64,000 bases of DNA from Chloroflexota bacterium (GTDB taxonomy: Bacteria; Chloroflexota; UBA11872; VXOZ01), in NCBI GenBank assembly GCA_012270555.1, contig JAAXIC010000030.1:82097-146096 (forward strand), in the 5' to 3' direction. This document shows, one piece after another, positions 17,746-25,948 of the stretch (positions are counted from its first letter, which is position 1; every line of letters starts with the position of its first letter). The translations under genes and the position numbers were made by a program. The notes beneath the pieces are model-generated. The model was given only the letters and a program-made list of their open reading frames with translations, searched no databases and was not told the DNA's origin.

Positions 17746-18765
17746 ATGATCGCTCCGGTTAGTCGCGTGCGCACGTGCATCATCGGCGCCGGTACCAGTG
17801 CACGCCAGCACATCGTTGGCTGGCAAGCGGTAGAAGATTCCCAGGTGGTTGCGGTGGTTGATCTGGACGAGTCCCGCGCTCGCGGTCTGGCGCTGGAGTT
17901 CGGCATCGAAAACACCAGCACTGACTACCAGGCGGCCATTGCGCGCCCCGATATCAATATCATCTCGCTGTGCTCCGCCACGGCGCTGCACGGGCCTATT
18001 GCCCTCGACGCCGTCGGCAATCACAAGCACATCTTCTGCGAGCGCAATACCACGCACGTATTGGGCGAGTATGACGAACTCCTGGCAACGGCGCGCCGTA
18101 AGCGGGTGGCAGTGGGCATGAGTTTCCCGCGCCGCTTTTCACCTAGCTTTGTGCGCATCCGCGAGATGATGGACGAAGAATTGCTTGGTCGGCCGGTGAT
18201 GTACCGCGTGCATTGTCTCATGCCAGCCCCTGGCAGCAACTCCGCCAGCAGCGAGGCACGAAACATAAAGGTATTCCTCGATTTGTTTGCAGACCACTAC
18301 GATCTGTGGGCATGGCTCTTCCGCAGTGACGTCGTCCGCGTGACTGCGCGCGGCTTCAGTTGGGCGAAGCGAGAGTCCGCTCAACGCAAGCGGCTGGATA
18401 CCGCGCCCGACACCGGCGTCGTGCTCATCGAATACGGCACCGGAGACATGGGCGTCATTACGGCTGCCTGCGCCATGCAACCGGAATTCAAGCCTTTTCT
18501 GACACATGAGGAAGAGCTATTTGGGCCGCAGGGCGTGATCACCGACATCCAACCCACCCAGTTCACGCATAGAGACCATCTTGGTAGAGCGCAAGAGCAC
18601 AAGTTTGAACCCCAACATGCCTACACTGAGGCCATTCAAGAATTCGCTAGTCGCATTCGCCGCGGGGAACCGCCCCGTGTCTCCGGTGACGATGGCAGGC
18701 GGGCGTTGCGCGTGGGACTGGCTATTACCGATTCTATGGAATCGGGAGAGGCGATAGCGTTTTGA
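17746..18765 (+). CDS. Gfo/Idh/MocA family oxidoreductase with altered catalytic motif
   Basis: This 339-residue protein has the Rossmann start C-I-I-G-A-G-T-S-A-R and the alpha/beta C-terminal domain of the family. The usual E-K-P motif, whose Lys contacts the nicotinamide and substrate, reads C-E-R-N-T-T here, so Lys is Arg and Pro is Asn. The enzyme may have changed chemistry or lost dehydrogenase activity. D-H-Y-D-L-W-A-W matches the family's second-domain H-x-x-D-L region. AAGGA lies 9 nt upstream of the ATG. It is monocistronic by appearance, with repeats upstream and an AAC(3)-like gene 209 bp downstream. Confidence 0.85.
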   Translation: MIAPVSRVRTCIIGAGTSARQHIVGWQAVEDSQVVAVVDLDESRARGLALEFGIENTSTDYQAAIARPDINIISLCSATALHGPIALDAVGNHKHIFCERNTTHVLGEYDELLATARRKRVAVGMSFPRRFSPSFVRIREMMDEELLGRPVMYRVHCLMPAPGSNSASSEARNIKVFLDLFADHYDLWAWLFRSDVVRVTARGFSWAKRESAQRKRLDTAPDTGVVLIEYGTGDMGVITAACAMQPEFKPFLTHEEELFGPQGVITDIQPTQFTHRDHLGRAQEHKFEPQHAYTEAIQEFASRIRRGEPPRVSGDDGRRALRVGLAITDSMESGEAIAF

Positions 18766-18974
18766 GCAATGTCCTGGCGCAACTTGGGTAGTTAGCAGAG
18801 TTTGACTCGTCTCCCCCTTCAATTCATCCGCTTCCCCTCGGTAAAGACCAACTCGCCGTTCATTTGCGTTGGGGCCCTAGAGTGTGAACCAGCGAACAAC
18901 CTGCATGTACGCTAACGAGCGCCACACATCCCTTAATTGATCTACGTCCGCGTGCTATACAAAGGAGCTAGATT

Positions 18975-19760
18975 ATGTCAATCGACGAAACCCGTCCTCA
19001 CGTAACGCATTCCATGCTCGTAGACGGCTTCGGCAGCCTTGGACTTACGGACGGCGATACGGTCATCGTGCACTCGTCTCTATCCCGCTTTGGGTACGTT
19101 GAGGGCGGCGGCGATACCGTGGTGGACGCGCTGCTCGCTGCCGTTGGCACAGAGGGGACAGTTGCCGTCCCAACCAGCCCGGTGATTTGGCAGGGAGGCT
19201 CGCACTTTCACTACATCAAACACAACCCCATCCTCGACCTGCGCGTAACCCCCTCAAAGCTCGGCGCCATCACGAATGCGCTGCGGGTGAGACCAGAAGC
19301 CCGGCCGTCGCTCTCCGCCTGCCATACGCTGCACGCAATCGGCGGGCGCCGCGATTGGCTGCTGGCGGGCGCGGAAACCGCGGTCTATCCCACCGGCCCC
19401 GGCACGCCGTGGCACCGGAATTGCATCAGCGGCGGCAAGGTCCTCTTGATAGGCATCGGCCAGAACAGCAACACCACGATCCATACCATCGAAGAAGCCG
19501 GCGGCGCTCCGATTCTGAGCACGGAAGTCTTCTACCCCATGGTGATAGACCTCGAAGGGCGCATCATTACCGTGCCCACCCGCGCCCATCTGCCCAACCA
19601 TCCCCGCGCCTTCGAAAAGATGGATGCCGTCTGCCAGGAGCACGGCATCATGCAGGTTGGGCAAATCGGCAACGCCACCCTTCGCCTCATCGAGGCAAAG
19701 CCCTTCCTGGAAATAGGCGTCGGTATCCTTGAAAAAGACCCGCTCTTCCTGCTTGCGTAG
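18975..19760 (+). CDS. AAC(3)-like (FrbF/YokD) acetyltransferase
   Basis: This 261-residue protein is of the antibiotic N-acetyltransferase family. Recognisable parts are V-I-V-H-S-S-L-S-R-F-G with G-G-G-D-T-V near residue 40, P-T near 65, H-P-like S-A-C-H-T-L-H-A-I-G and the catalytic-region N-T-T-I-H-T-I-E-E. Family members transfer acetyl from acetyl-CoA to the 3-amino group of aminoglycosides, or to other amines such as phosphonates. Environmental homologues like this one often do not confer resistance. AAAGGAG lies 8 nt upstream of the ATG. There is no resistance cassette context. Cytoplasmic. Confidence 0.85.
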   Translation: MSIDETRPHVTHSMLVDGFGSLGLTDGDTVIVHSSLSRFGYVEGGGDTVVDALLAAVGTEGTVAVPTSPVIWQGGSHFHYIKHNPILDLRVTPSKLGAITNALRVRPEARPSLSACHTLHAIGGRRDWLLAGAETAVYPTGPGTPWHRNCISGGKVLLIGIGQNSNTTIHTIEEAGGAPILSTEVFYPMVIDLEGRIITVPTRAHLPNHPRAFEKMDAVCQEHGIMQVGQIGNATLRLIEAKPFLEIGVGILEKDPLFLLA

Positions 19761-19936
19761 CCACGACTGACGCACGGCTGCCGGCATGGGAGCAGGGCTA
19801 TTGCTACTGCACAACACAGCCACCCCTGGCCTCGGTATGTGCTATGATGGAATTACTAGTAACACGGTAGGAATTAGCTATCCCTACTGCACTTGGCACA
19901 TACGCAATTCAACGCAAGCGCCTGCCTCAAGAGGGA

Positions 19937-20395
19937 ATGACATTGGCTGCAACTCGCTCGCAACTGGCGACCTCCAATGCCAAACGGCTTCTCCGTTCAT
20001 CGGGCCGCCGTTTCACGCGGCAGCGTGAAGCTATCCTGAAGATCATCCGCGAGCAGCCTGGGCACTTGGGCGCGGATGAGGTCTTTCAGATCGCCCGCCA
20101 GCGGGGTCACCGTGTCAGTCTCTCCACGGTCTACCGCACGCTCGATCTCTTGCGCGAGCAAGGCCTCGTCGAAGCGGCAAACCTCCAGCAAGACCATCGC
20201 CACTTCAAAGCTGCCGGTGATGGAGAACACCACCATCTCGTCTGTGTTTCGTGTGAGGAAGTCATCGAGTTTAGCAGCCCGCATATCGACCGTCTCAAGG
20301 AAGCTCTGCAAGACGAGCACCGGTTCACCATTAGAAACGTGGAACTGGAAGTCGGGGGGCTCTGCTCGAATTGCGCAGCCCCCGCTACGGGCTAG
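19937..20395 (+). CDS. Fur family transcriptional regulator
   Basis: This 152-residue regulator has an N-terminal winged helix (R-R-F-T-R-Q-R-E-A-I-L, then S-L-S-T-V-Y-R-T-L-D-L-L). The C-terminal dimerisation/metal domain has H-H-H-L-V-C-V-S-C followed by C-S-N-C, giving the structural zinc CxxC pairs. Fur, Zur and PerR cannot be told apart by eye. Upstream at 19849-19876 there are two GGAATTA direct repeats 21 bp apart and a TTACTAGTAA palindrome (19853-19862), possible autoregulatory elements. The protein is long at the N-terminus; a later start is possible. The next gene, gatD, is convergent. Confidence 0.9.
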   Translation: MTLAATRSQLATSNAKRLLRSSGRRFTRQREAILKIIREQPGHLGADEVFQIARQRGHRVSLSTVYRTLDLLREQGLVEAANLQQDHRHFKAAGDGEHHHLVCVSCEEVIEFSSPHIDRLKEALQDEHRFTIRNVELEVGGLCSNCAAPATG

Positions 20396-20573
20396 CTTCC
20401 ACCCGAGAAGTACCGACCCGCCAGGTTTTTGCCCACTGCATTACCTTTATCTCATTGCGTGAGTTCGTACCTGCTATATGGGCACTCTCCGAGCGGCACA
20501 TCACTGCCTCCAACCGGTAGTTTCTTCAACTGAGGGCTTGCCTTCATCCACTGCGAGCCTCTGGGAGCAACGA

Positions 20574-21302
20574 TCATCTTCCCGCGATCTTCAACGCTCG
20601 TTCGTGTGCGCTCGCCTCTACGGCGTCGTCAAGTGGAGGCAGCAACGCGGCGCCATGCCGCCGTTGCAAGGCTTGCAAGATCAGGTGGTCGGCGAATGCC
20701 GGGTTCTTGGGCAGCAGTGAACCGTGGAGATAGGTGCCGTAGACGTTCCGCCACTGTGCGCCCTCCGTGCGGTCCTCGCCGTTGTTCCCAAATCCGTTTT
20801 CAACGGTAGCGAGCGCAGCCGCTGTATCGTGCAGATACGTGCGCCCGCCGTGGTTCTCAAAGCCGACCAGCTTTCTCCCCTTCCACGTCGTGACAATGTT
20901 GCCGATGCAGCGTTGAGTGCCTTCACCGGGGTGCGCCGTATGGGCCGGTAACACCTCTATGCCGCGCAGTTCGACACCGGTGTGATCGCGATAGTACTCG
21001 CCAAAGAGTTGGTAGCCGCCGCACACCGCCAGCGCAACCAGTCCGTCGCGCATGGCATCCCGCAACACCGGGCCTTTGGTCTCCACAAGATCACGTGAGG
21101 CCAACAGTTGCTCCCGGTCTTGCCCGCCGCCCACCAGCAGCAGGTCGAGTTCAGCGGCATTGTGCAGCGGCCCTGGACTAAGGCTCCGTACTTCTACATC
21201 GATGCCGCGCCAGCGGCAGCGCTGCTCCAAACAAATCACGTTGCCGCGATCGGCATACATATTCATGAGGCGCGGATAGAGATGCCCAATGACGAGCTTC
21301 AC
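20574..21302 (-). CDS. gatD: Lipid II isoglutaminyl synthase, glutamine amidotransferase subunit GatD
   Basis: The protein is 242 residues from a GTG at 21302 that has GGGAGG upstream; an earlier ATG would add ten residues not seen in the family. It is a class I (triad) amidotransferase: the nucleophile lies in V-C-G-G-Y-Q-L-F-G and the catalytic His in Y-G-T-Y-L-H-G-S-L-L-P-K-N. GatD hydrolyses glutamine and passes ammonia to MurT, which amidates the D-Glu of lipid II stem peptides. The murT gene lies upstream on the same strand, separated by a 33-bp tandem repeat array. This is a marker of amidated peptidoglycan and a monoderm envelope. CobB/CobQ-like enzymes are the alternative, but the MurT neighbour argues against that. 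Confidence 0.92.
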   Translation of the reverse strand: MKLVIGHLYPRLMNMYADRGNVICLEQRCRWRGIDVEVRSLSPGPLHNAAELDLLLVGGGQDREQLLASRDLVETKGPVLRDAMRDGLVALAVCGGYQLFGEYYRDHTGVELRGIEVLPAHTAHPGEGTQRCIGNIVTTWKGRKLVGFENHGGRTYLHDTAAALATVENGFGNNGEDRTEGAQWRNVYGTYLHGSLLPKNPAFADHLILQALQRRHGAALLPPLDDAVEASAHERALKIAGR

Positions 21303-21347
21303 TCCTGTCCCTCCCCTAAAAACCTCGCACACCCCGGAAAGACAAAC

Positions 21348-21488
21348 GAGTAGACCCCCTCTCCTTGGGGAAAGACATGCGGGTAGACTCCCTCTCCCTG
21401 GAGTAAGACATGCGAGTAGATCCCCTCTCCCTGGGGAGAGACTGGCGGATAAACTCCCTCTCCCTGGGGAGAGGGCCGGGGTGAGGGG
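21348..21488. repeat. Tandem array of four 33-bp units derived from repeat family B
   Basis: Units at 21348-21380, 21381-21413, 21414-21446 and 21447-21479 each carry CCCTCTCC-TGG with variable tails. The last continues into GGTGAGGGG. The array fills most of the murT-gatD spacer. It looks like in-place duplication of a family B element. Confidence 0.85.
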
Positions 21489-21530
21489 AAGCCTTCACTG
21501 TTCCAGCCTATTTCCGCCCACTCGTCATAG

Positions 21531-22982
21531 TTACGCAAGGTCTTCCTCCCAAAACTGGCGCACAAGTCCCCGCTCCGCCCAGACCCGGCGCATCTCCAGC
21601 ATACCGGTGTACGTGGCGAGAATGAAAAGGGTTTTGTGTGCAGGCATAGTCTCAGCGGCATGGTCGAACGCGTTCGCTATGTCTCGCAAGACGGTTATGT
21701 CTTCCAGCCCAGCGTATTTCAAGCGCACCGCCATGTCCTCCGCGCGACGGCCGCCGGCCGTGAGCGCAGCGCTGGCGAGGCATTCGAAATCAACATCCCA
21801 GATCCAGGAGACATCATGTCCGTCCGCCGCGCGATCTTGGAGAATGGCGAGCACGTGCAAAGAGCCGCCTTCAGCCGCGAGCAAGCGCAAGACCTGGTTG
21901 GCGCCGACCGGATTCTTTATGAGCAGCAGCCACGCCTTCCTCTCGCCAAACTCTATGAACTCTGCGCGGCCAAAAGCGGGGATGGTGGCATTGAGTCCCG
22001 CGGCTATTGCCTCCGCAGCAGCCTCCAGGCGCCAAGCCGCCGTGGTTGCAGCGAGCGCATTGTACGCATTGTAGAGCCCAGGCACGCGCAGACGCACGCG
22101 AAAGTTCTCGCGCGGCACAGAGACGGTGAGGTCTACACCGGCAAAGCCATGCAACACCACCTTTGTTACGCGCACGTCGCGCTCCGGCCGCTGCCAGCCG
22201 CACACAGGGCACACATACTCCCCAAGGTGCCCGTAGTAAGCAGCGGCATACCGCAATGGGGTCGCCTCATGCGGGCAGTAGTGCGAATCAGCCGCTAACT
22301 CTATGTCGTCGCGCGCCAGATTCGGATCGTCAAGTCCAAAGTAGCGCACCGGCCCGCCGTAGGCCTCTCCCAGACTGGCAACCAGTGGATCGTCAGCATT
22401 CAGCAGCAATGCGGTGGAGGCGTCCAGTTGTGCGAACGCGGAGCGCAGGCCCGCGGCAATCGTCTGCACCTCGCCGTAGCGGTCGAGTTGGTCGCGGAAC
22501 AGGTTCGTCACAACGATGCTAGACGGTTGGTGCTGCCGGAGCGCTTGCACAATTGCCGCCTCGTCCAACTCCAAGACGGCAATACCGTCCGGCGCGACAC
22601 GCAGCCCGCCATGCCAAGCCGTGTGTGCGAGCAGCATGCTCAAGACGCCGCGGGTCAGGTTTGAGCCCGTGGCATTATGCAAAACAGTGCGGCCGTCGGC
22701 GGCAAGGATGTTGCGCAGCAAGGCGGCCGTTGTCGTCTTGCCGTTCGTGCCGGTAACGAAGATTGCACCCGCAGGCACTTGGCTCAAGAGGAAACCAAGT
22801 AGGTCTGGCGAAATGTGCTCCGCCACCAGCCCGGGGAGCGCCGTGCCCCCGCCCTGCTGCAAGCGGCGTGAGAACGCGCCCGCGATCTTGGCTAACAGTA
22901 TCGCAACGATGCGACGCAAGCGGGAGAAAGGAATTCTTGGGTCATCCACCCCTCTTGTCCCATTGCCTGCAGAAACTGGCAT
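21531..22982 (-). CDS. murT: Lipid II isoglutaminyl synthase, Mur ligase-like subunit MurT
   Basis: This 483-residue protein has a Mur ligase P-loop (F-V-T-G-T-N-G-K-T-T-T) and middle-domain motifs such as N-L-F-R-D-Q-L-D-R-Y-G-E. It has the MurT-specific zinc ribbon within the central domain: H-Y-C-P-H-E and, about 25 residues later, Y-V-C-P-V-C-G. A C-terminal DUF1727-like domain includes K-N-P-V-G-A-N-Q-V. MurT activates the D-glutamate carboxylate of lipid II with ATP, and GatD supplies ammonia. The N-terminal 30 residues before R-R-I-V-A-I-L-L-A-K may be partly non-native. The chosen ATG has only a weak ribosome-binding site. Confidence 0.93.
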   Translation of the reverse strand: MPVSAGNGTRGVDDPRIPFSRLRRIVAILLAKIAGAFSRRLQQGGGTALPGLVAEHISPDLLGFLLSQVPAGAIFVTGTNGKTTTAALLRNILAADGRTVLHNATGSNLTRGVLSMLLAHTAWHGGLRVAPDGIAVLELDEAAIVQALRQHQPSSIVVTNLFRDQLDRYGEVQTIAAGLRSAFAQLDASTALLLNADDPLVASLGEAYGGPVRYFGLDDPNLARDDIELAADSHYCPHEATPLRYAAAYYGHLGEYVCPVCGWQRPERDVRVTKVVLHGFAGVDLTVSVPRENFRVRLRVPGLYNAYNALAATTAAWRLEAAAEAIAAGLNATIPAFGRAEFIEFGERKAWLLLIKNPVGANQVLRLLAAEGGSLHVLAILQDRAADGHDVSWIWDVDFECLASAALTAGGRRAEDMAVRLKYAGLEDITVLRDIANAFDHAAETMPAHKTLFILATYTGMLEMRRVWAERGLVRQFWEEDLA

Positions 22983-23132
22983 AGATGTACATCCAGCACG
23001 CCACGCAGCACACCTGTGTGATTGCCGTTTAGCACTGCGTCGCCCTGCAAGTTAAACAGATATAAAGATGCAGAGCGTATCGATACTTCAGCACGGAGTT
23101 ATCGGAGGGGAGAGTGGAAAGTTCGTTCTCGT

Positions 23133-23474
23133 CTAGAATCGCTCGAACCGCTCAACGTCCAGAACGAAGATCACGGCGCCGCCTACCTGTACTTCGACCG
23201 GGTAGGGCATATAGAACTCACCGGGTTCCATAGCCGGCGGCATAGGATTGATGTATTGCATGCGGGTTGTGCAGTTTTGCCGAACGACGACCAGCACTTC
23301 ACTGACCCGCTCTTCCTCTACGCCAACGAACACGGTCGCATTGCCATGCCGCAAGAAACCGCCAGCCGTATTGATGCGCGTGGCGCCAAAGCCGGCCTGC
23401 ACTAAGCTATCTACGAGATTTCCTGCGTCCTCGTCCTGGACAATCGCCACGACGAGCTTCATGCCATTGTCCAT
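23133..23474 (-). CDS. darA: Cyclic-di-AMP receptor DarA-like (PII-like, DUF970)
   Basis: From the ATG at 23474, with AAGGAG 9 nt upstream, the protein is 113 residues. The sequence follows the DarA/PstA PII-like fold: M-K-L-V-V-A-I-V-Q-D-E-D at the start, A-G-G-F-L-R-H-G-N-A-T in the ligand loop and G-V-E-E-E-R-V-S-E-V-L. In Firmicutes these trimers bind c-di-AMP at subunit interfaces. The large loop is proline and methionine rich here (P-M-P-P-A-M-E-P-G). No diadenylate cyclase gene is in the window. It lies between icd-like and murT genes on the same strand. Confidence 0.9.
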   Translation of the reverse strand: MDNGMKLVVAIVQDEDAGNLVDSLVQAGFGATRINTAGGFLRHGNATVFVGVEEERVSEVLVVVRQNCTTRMQYINPMPPAMEPGEFYMPYPVEVQVGGAVIFVLDVERFERF

Positions 23475-23686
23475 GCTGTGACACTCCTTGCCCAGGGAAT
23501 ACTTAGTCCCAGCCGCAGGCGTCTTTGCCCGCACAGTATTCGGTTACTGCTTCTCCATCTAAAACACCCGTGTTCACGACTACTGGCTCATCAGCCGTAT
23601 TGCCGAGTCCACCCATTGCCCAATTGCCCTAATTCAAGAGTTGCTAGCTGTGGGAGAGCGATAGCGCGACAACTGGCGCATTCAGG

Positions 23687-24769
23687 TTAGCGCAATCGCT
23701 CGATGAGCGCATCCGCCACGCCCGACGTGCTCGCCGCGGTCGGATCGTTGCGGTCAGGCTTCATATCGTACGTGACGTGCTTGCCCTCGGCTATGACGTC
23801 CGCAAGCGCCGTTTCCATCCGGTCCGCAGCCTCTCGTTCGCCGATGTGGCGCAGCATCATCACCGCGGAGAACATCTGAGCCATCGGATTCACCTTGTTC
23901 TGACCCGTATACTTGGGCGCGCTGCCGTGAATCGGCTCGAAGAGCGCCATCTGATCGCCGATGTTCGCGCCGGGAGCGACGCCCAGGCCGCCAACCAGTC
24001 CGGCACAGAGATCGGAAAGTATGTCACCGTAGAGGTTCGGCATGACCATGACGTCGAATTGCTCCGGCCGGCGCACGAGTTGCATGCACGTCGCATCCAC
24101 GATCATGTCCCAGAACTCAATGTCAGGATAGTCTTCCGCCACCTCGCGGGCCACCCGCAGGAAGAGGCCGTCCGAGTGCTTCTGGATGTTCGCTTTGTGG
24201 ATGGCTGTTACGGTCTGGCGCCCATTCGCCCGCGCGTACTCGAAGGCGAACTTCACGATGCGGCGGGAGCCCTCCACCGTGATCGGTTTGATGGTAATGC
24301 CAGCGTCCAACGGGATGTGGCTGCCGTGATGGGCGCGGATGAAGTGAATGAGTTCAAGCGCGTTGCCGGCGCCCTCCTCAAACTCTATCCCTGCGTACAA
24401 GTCCTCAAGATTCTCACGCACCACCACAATGTCGATTTCGTCAAAGCGCGATTGCACGCCTGTGTAGCTCTTGCACGGCCGCAAGTTGGCGTAGCACTTC
24501 AGCTCTTTGCGCAACGTGACGTTGAGGCTACGAAATCCTGTTCCTACCGGTGTCGTAATCGGTCCCTTGATGCCCACTTTGTTGCGGCGCAGCGAATCGA
24601 TCACGGACTGCGGCAGCAACTCGCCCGTCTGCTCAAATACGTGCAGGCCCGCCTCTTGGACATCCCACGTTATGCCAACATCCAAGGCCTCGATCACACG
24701 GCAGGTTGCCTCCGTGATCTCAGGACCGACGCCGTCACCCGGGATAAGCGTGATTGTATATCCCACCAA
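23687..24769 (-). CDS. NAD(P)-dependent isocitrate dehydrogenase (IDH3/isopropylmalate dehydrogenase family)
   Basis: This 360-residue beta-decarboxylating dehydrogenase has L-I-P-G-D-G-V-G-P-E at the start. F-R-S-L-N-V-T-L-R-K-E with Y-A-N-L-R-P-C is the isocitrate-binding pattern of the NAD-type IDH, where isopropylmalate dehydrogenase differs. R-E-N-L-E-D-L-Y-A-G-I-E, the E-F-W-D-M-I-V-D metal site and G-S-A-P-K-Y form the rest of the active site. It oxidises isocitrate to 2-oxoglutarate in the TCA cycle. Homoisocitrate dehydrogenase is an alternative. The likely start is TTG (24769) or GTG (24766) behind AGGAGA. A possible -10 (TATAAT, minus strand, 24928-24933) lies far upstream. Confidence 0.88.
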   Translation of the reverse strand: MVGYTITLIPGDGVGPEITEATCRVIEALDVGITWDVQEAGLHVFEQTGELLPQSVIDSLRRNKVGIKGPITTPVGTGFRSLNVTLRKELKCYANLRPCKSYTGVQSRFDEIDIVVVRENLEDLYAGIEFEEGAGNALELIHFIRAHHGSHIPLDAGITIKPITVEGSRRIVKFAFEYARANGRQTVTAIHKANIQKHSDGLFLRVAREVAEDYPDIEFWDMIVDATCMQLVRRPEQFDVMVMPNLYGDILSDLCAGLVGGLGVAPGANIGDQMALFEPIHGSAPKYTGQNKVNPMAQMFSAVMMLRHIGEREAADRMETALADVIAEGKHVTYDMKPDRNDPTAASTSGVADALIERLR

Positions 24770-25047
24770 GTGTTCTCCTGTTTCTCGTTATCTTCTGCCC
24801 AACACAGTGCGCTAAATGCACTGGAAGGGATGTGCATAGTGCCTTCGCATGGCTTGCAGGGGGCCACGTTTTTTCGTTGGTGACCGCACTGCTCCCGCAA
24901 TAAGCGCGATTGCTATTCCCAACTCGCATTATATACTGAGACTATGCGGTTCGCCATTGACTCCCCGGCGGGGCCTTAGCGGGTAGCACCGTCACCGAGA
25001 CAGAAGAGCCGCGCGCATTCAGTGCTTGACAACTTGAGGGCAATGCC

Positions 25048-25506
25048 ATGCAGAGAAAACTCACCTGGGTCTTTGTCATCGCCTTTTCCGGTTTGCTGGG
25101 TCTTGGTCTCATGACCATAACTGCGCCGCGCAACCACGTTTACGACCCCCGCATCGACGAACGCAACACCGCTATCGTGACCAAGAGGCCCCAGGAGATC
25201 ATGGATGACATCCTCGCGCAGGCTGAAGGTCTGCCCAAGCAAGACATCGAGATCGTCGAAACCGATGGCTCTCTACCTGAGCGGATCCGCTACTATCCCA
25301 TACGACGCTATACGGTGACCAGGGTGCGGATCCGCGCCACCGAACCCCTGTGGCTCGACGCCTTCATTGCGCAGCCGACCTATGAATACATCATCACGGC
25401 TGACGTAGAGTATGCCGACCGCGACCTGCGCCAGATCACCGTGCACGTTACGCGCCCCGGCATGTTCACCGGATTCTCGATTCGCACCTCCATGTTCAGA
25501 TCCTAA
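25048..25506 (+). CDS. Hypothetical membrane-anchored protein
   Basis: This 152-residue protein is not recognised. An N-terminal hydrophobic stretch (residues about 7-24) after M-Q-R-K is a signal peptide or single membrane anchor, with no lipobox Cys. The rest is hydrophilic, Arg-rich and probably beta-rich, extracytoplasmic, ending in T-S-M-F-R-S. The codon use matches its neighbours, so it is likely real. GAGGGC precedes the ATG. It is divergent from the isocitrate dehydrogenase gene. A family B repeat begins 40 bp after the stop. Confidence 0.6.
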   Translation: MQRKLTWVFVIAFSGLLGLGLMTITAPRNHVYDPRIDERNTAIVTKRPQEIMDDILAQAEGLPKQDIEIVETDGSLPERIRYYPIRRYTVTRVRIRATEPLWLDAFIAQPTYEYIITADVEYADRDLRQITVHVTRPGMFTGFSIRTSMFRS

Positions 25507-25948
25507 GGAGACCTTTACACAACCCATGCCAGCAGGCGAGAAGGTCTCCCTCTCCCTGGGGAGAGAGGGCCGGGGTGAGGGGGAATCGGAGCCGATCCAG
25601 CCTGTCGCCAACTGCTTGGGAAAGGTTCACAAAGGTCTCCTGAGCAAGAGTGCTTTGGCTTAGCGCACAGTTTTGCCTGGCGCACCCATCCTCTATACAA
25701 TTGAAACCGAATATCTGGCACGCAAGCCGGATCACTCACAACCGGTTTACTCTAAATCTACGCCGATTGCGTCACACGGCCTCTCTTTGCACAGCGCTGC
25801 AGGCAACCAGTTCTCATCGTGGCTCATTGCAAACCGAGGTATCTGCGGATGCCTCGGTAGAAATAGCTACCCTGCGGTTGACCGGAGGCAGCATGTCTGG
25901 GAGTGCACACGCCCACCGCATCACGATATAAGGAGCTAAACAGAGCAT
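25507..25948. other. Intergenic region, 442 bp
   Basis: Holds an extended family B repeat (25546-25625). The remaining 300 bp before the nucleotidyltransferase gene shows no convincing ORF, hairpin terminator or promoter by eye. Confidence 0.45.
25546..25625. repeat. Extended family B repeat with conserved tail
   Basis: After the CTCCCTCTCCC palindrome and CCGGGGTGAGGGG, a tail of about 50 bp (GGAGCCGATCCAG, then CCAACTGCTTGG) is shared without gaps and with about 80 percent identity by eye with the reverse complement of 62753-62814. The repeat unit is therefore longer than the palindrome alone. Confidence 0.75.

Noticed and set aside
21348..21488. Tandem units that might suggest a CRISPR array
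   Set aside because: The units are contiguous with no unique spacers and match a dispersed repeat family found elsewhere in the window. There are no cas genes.
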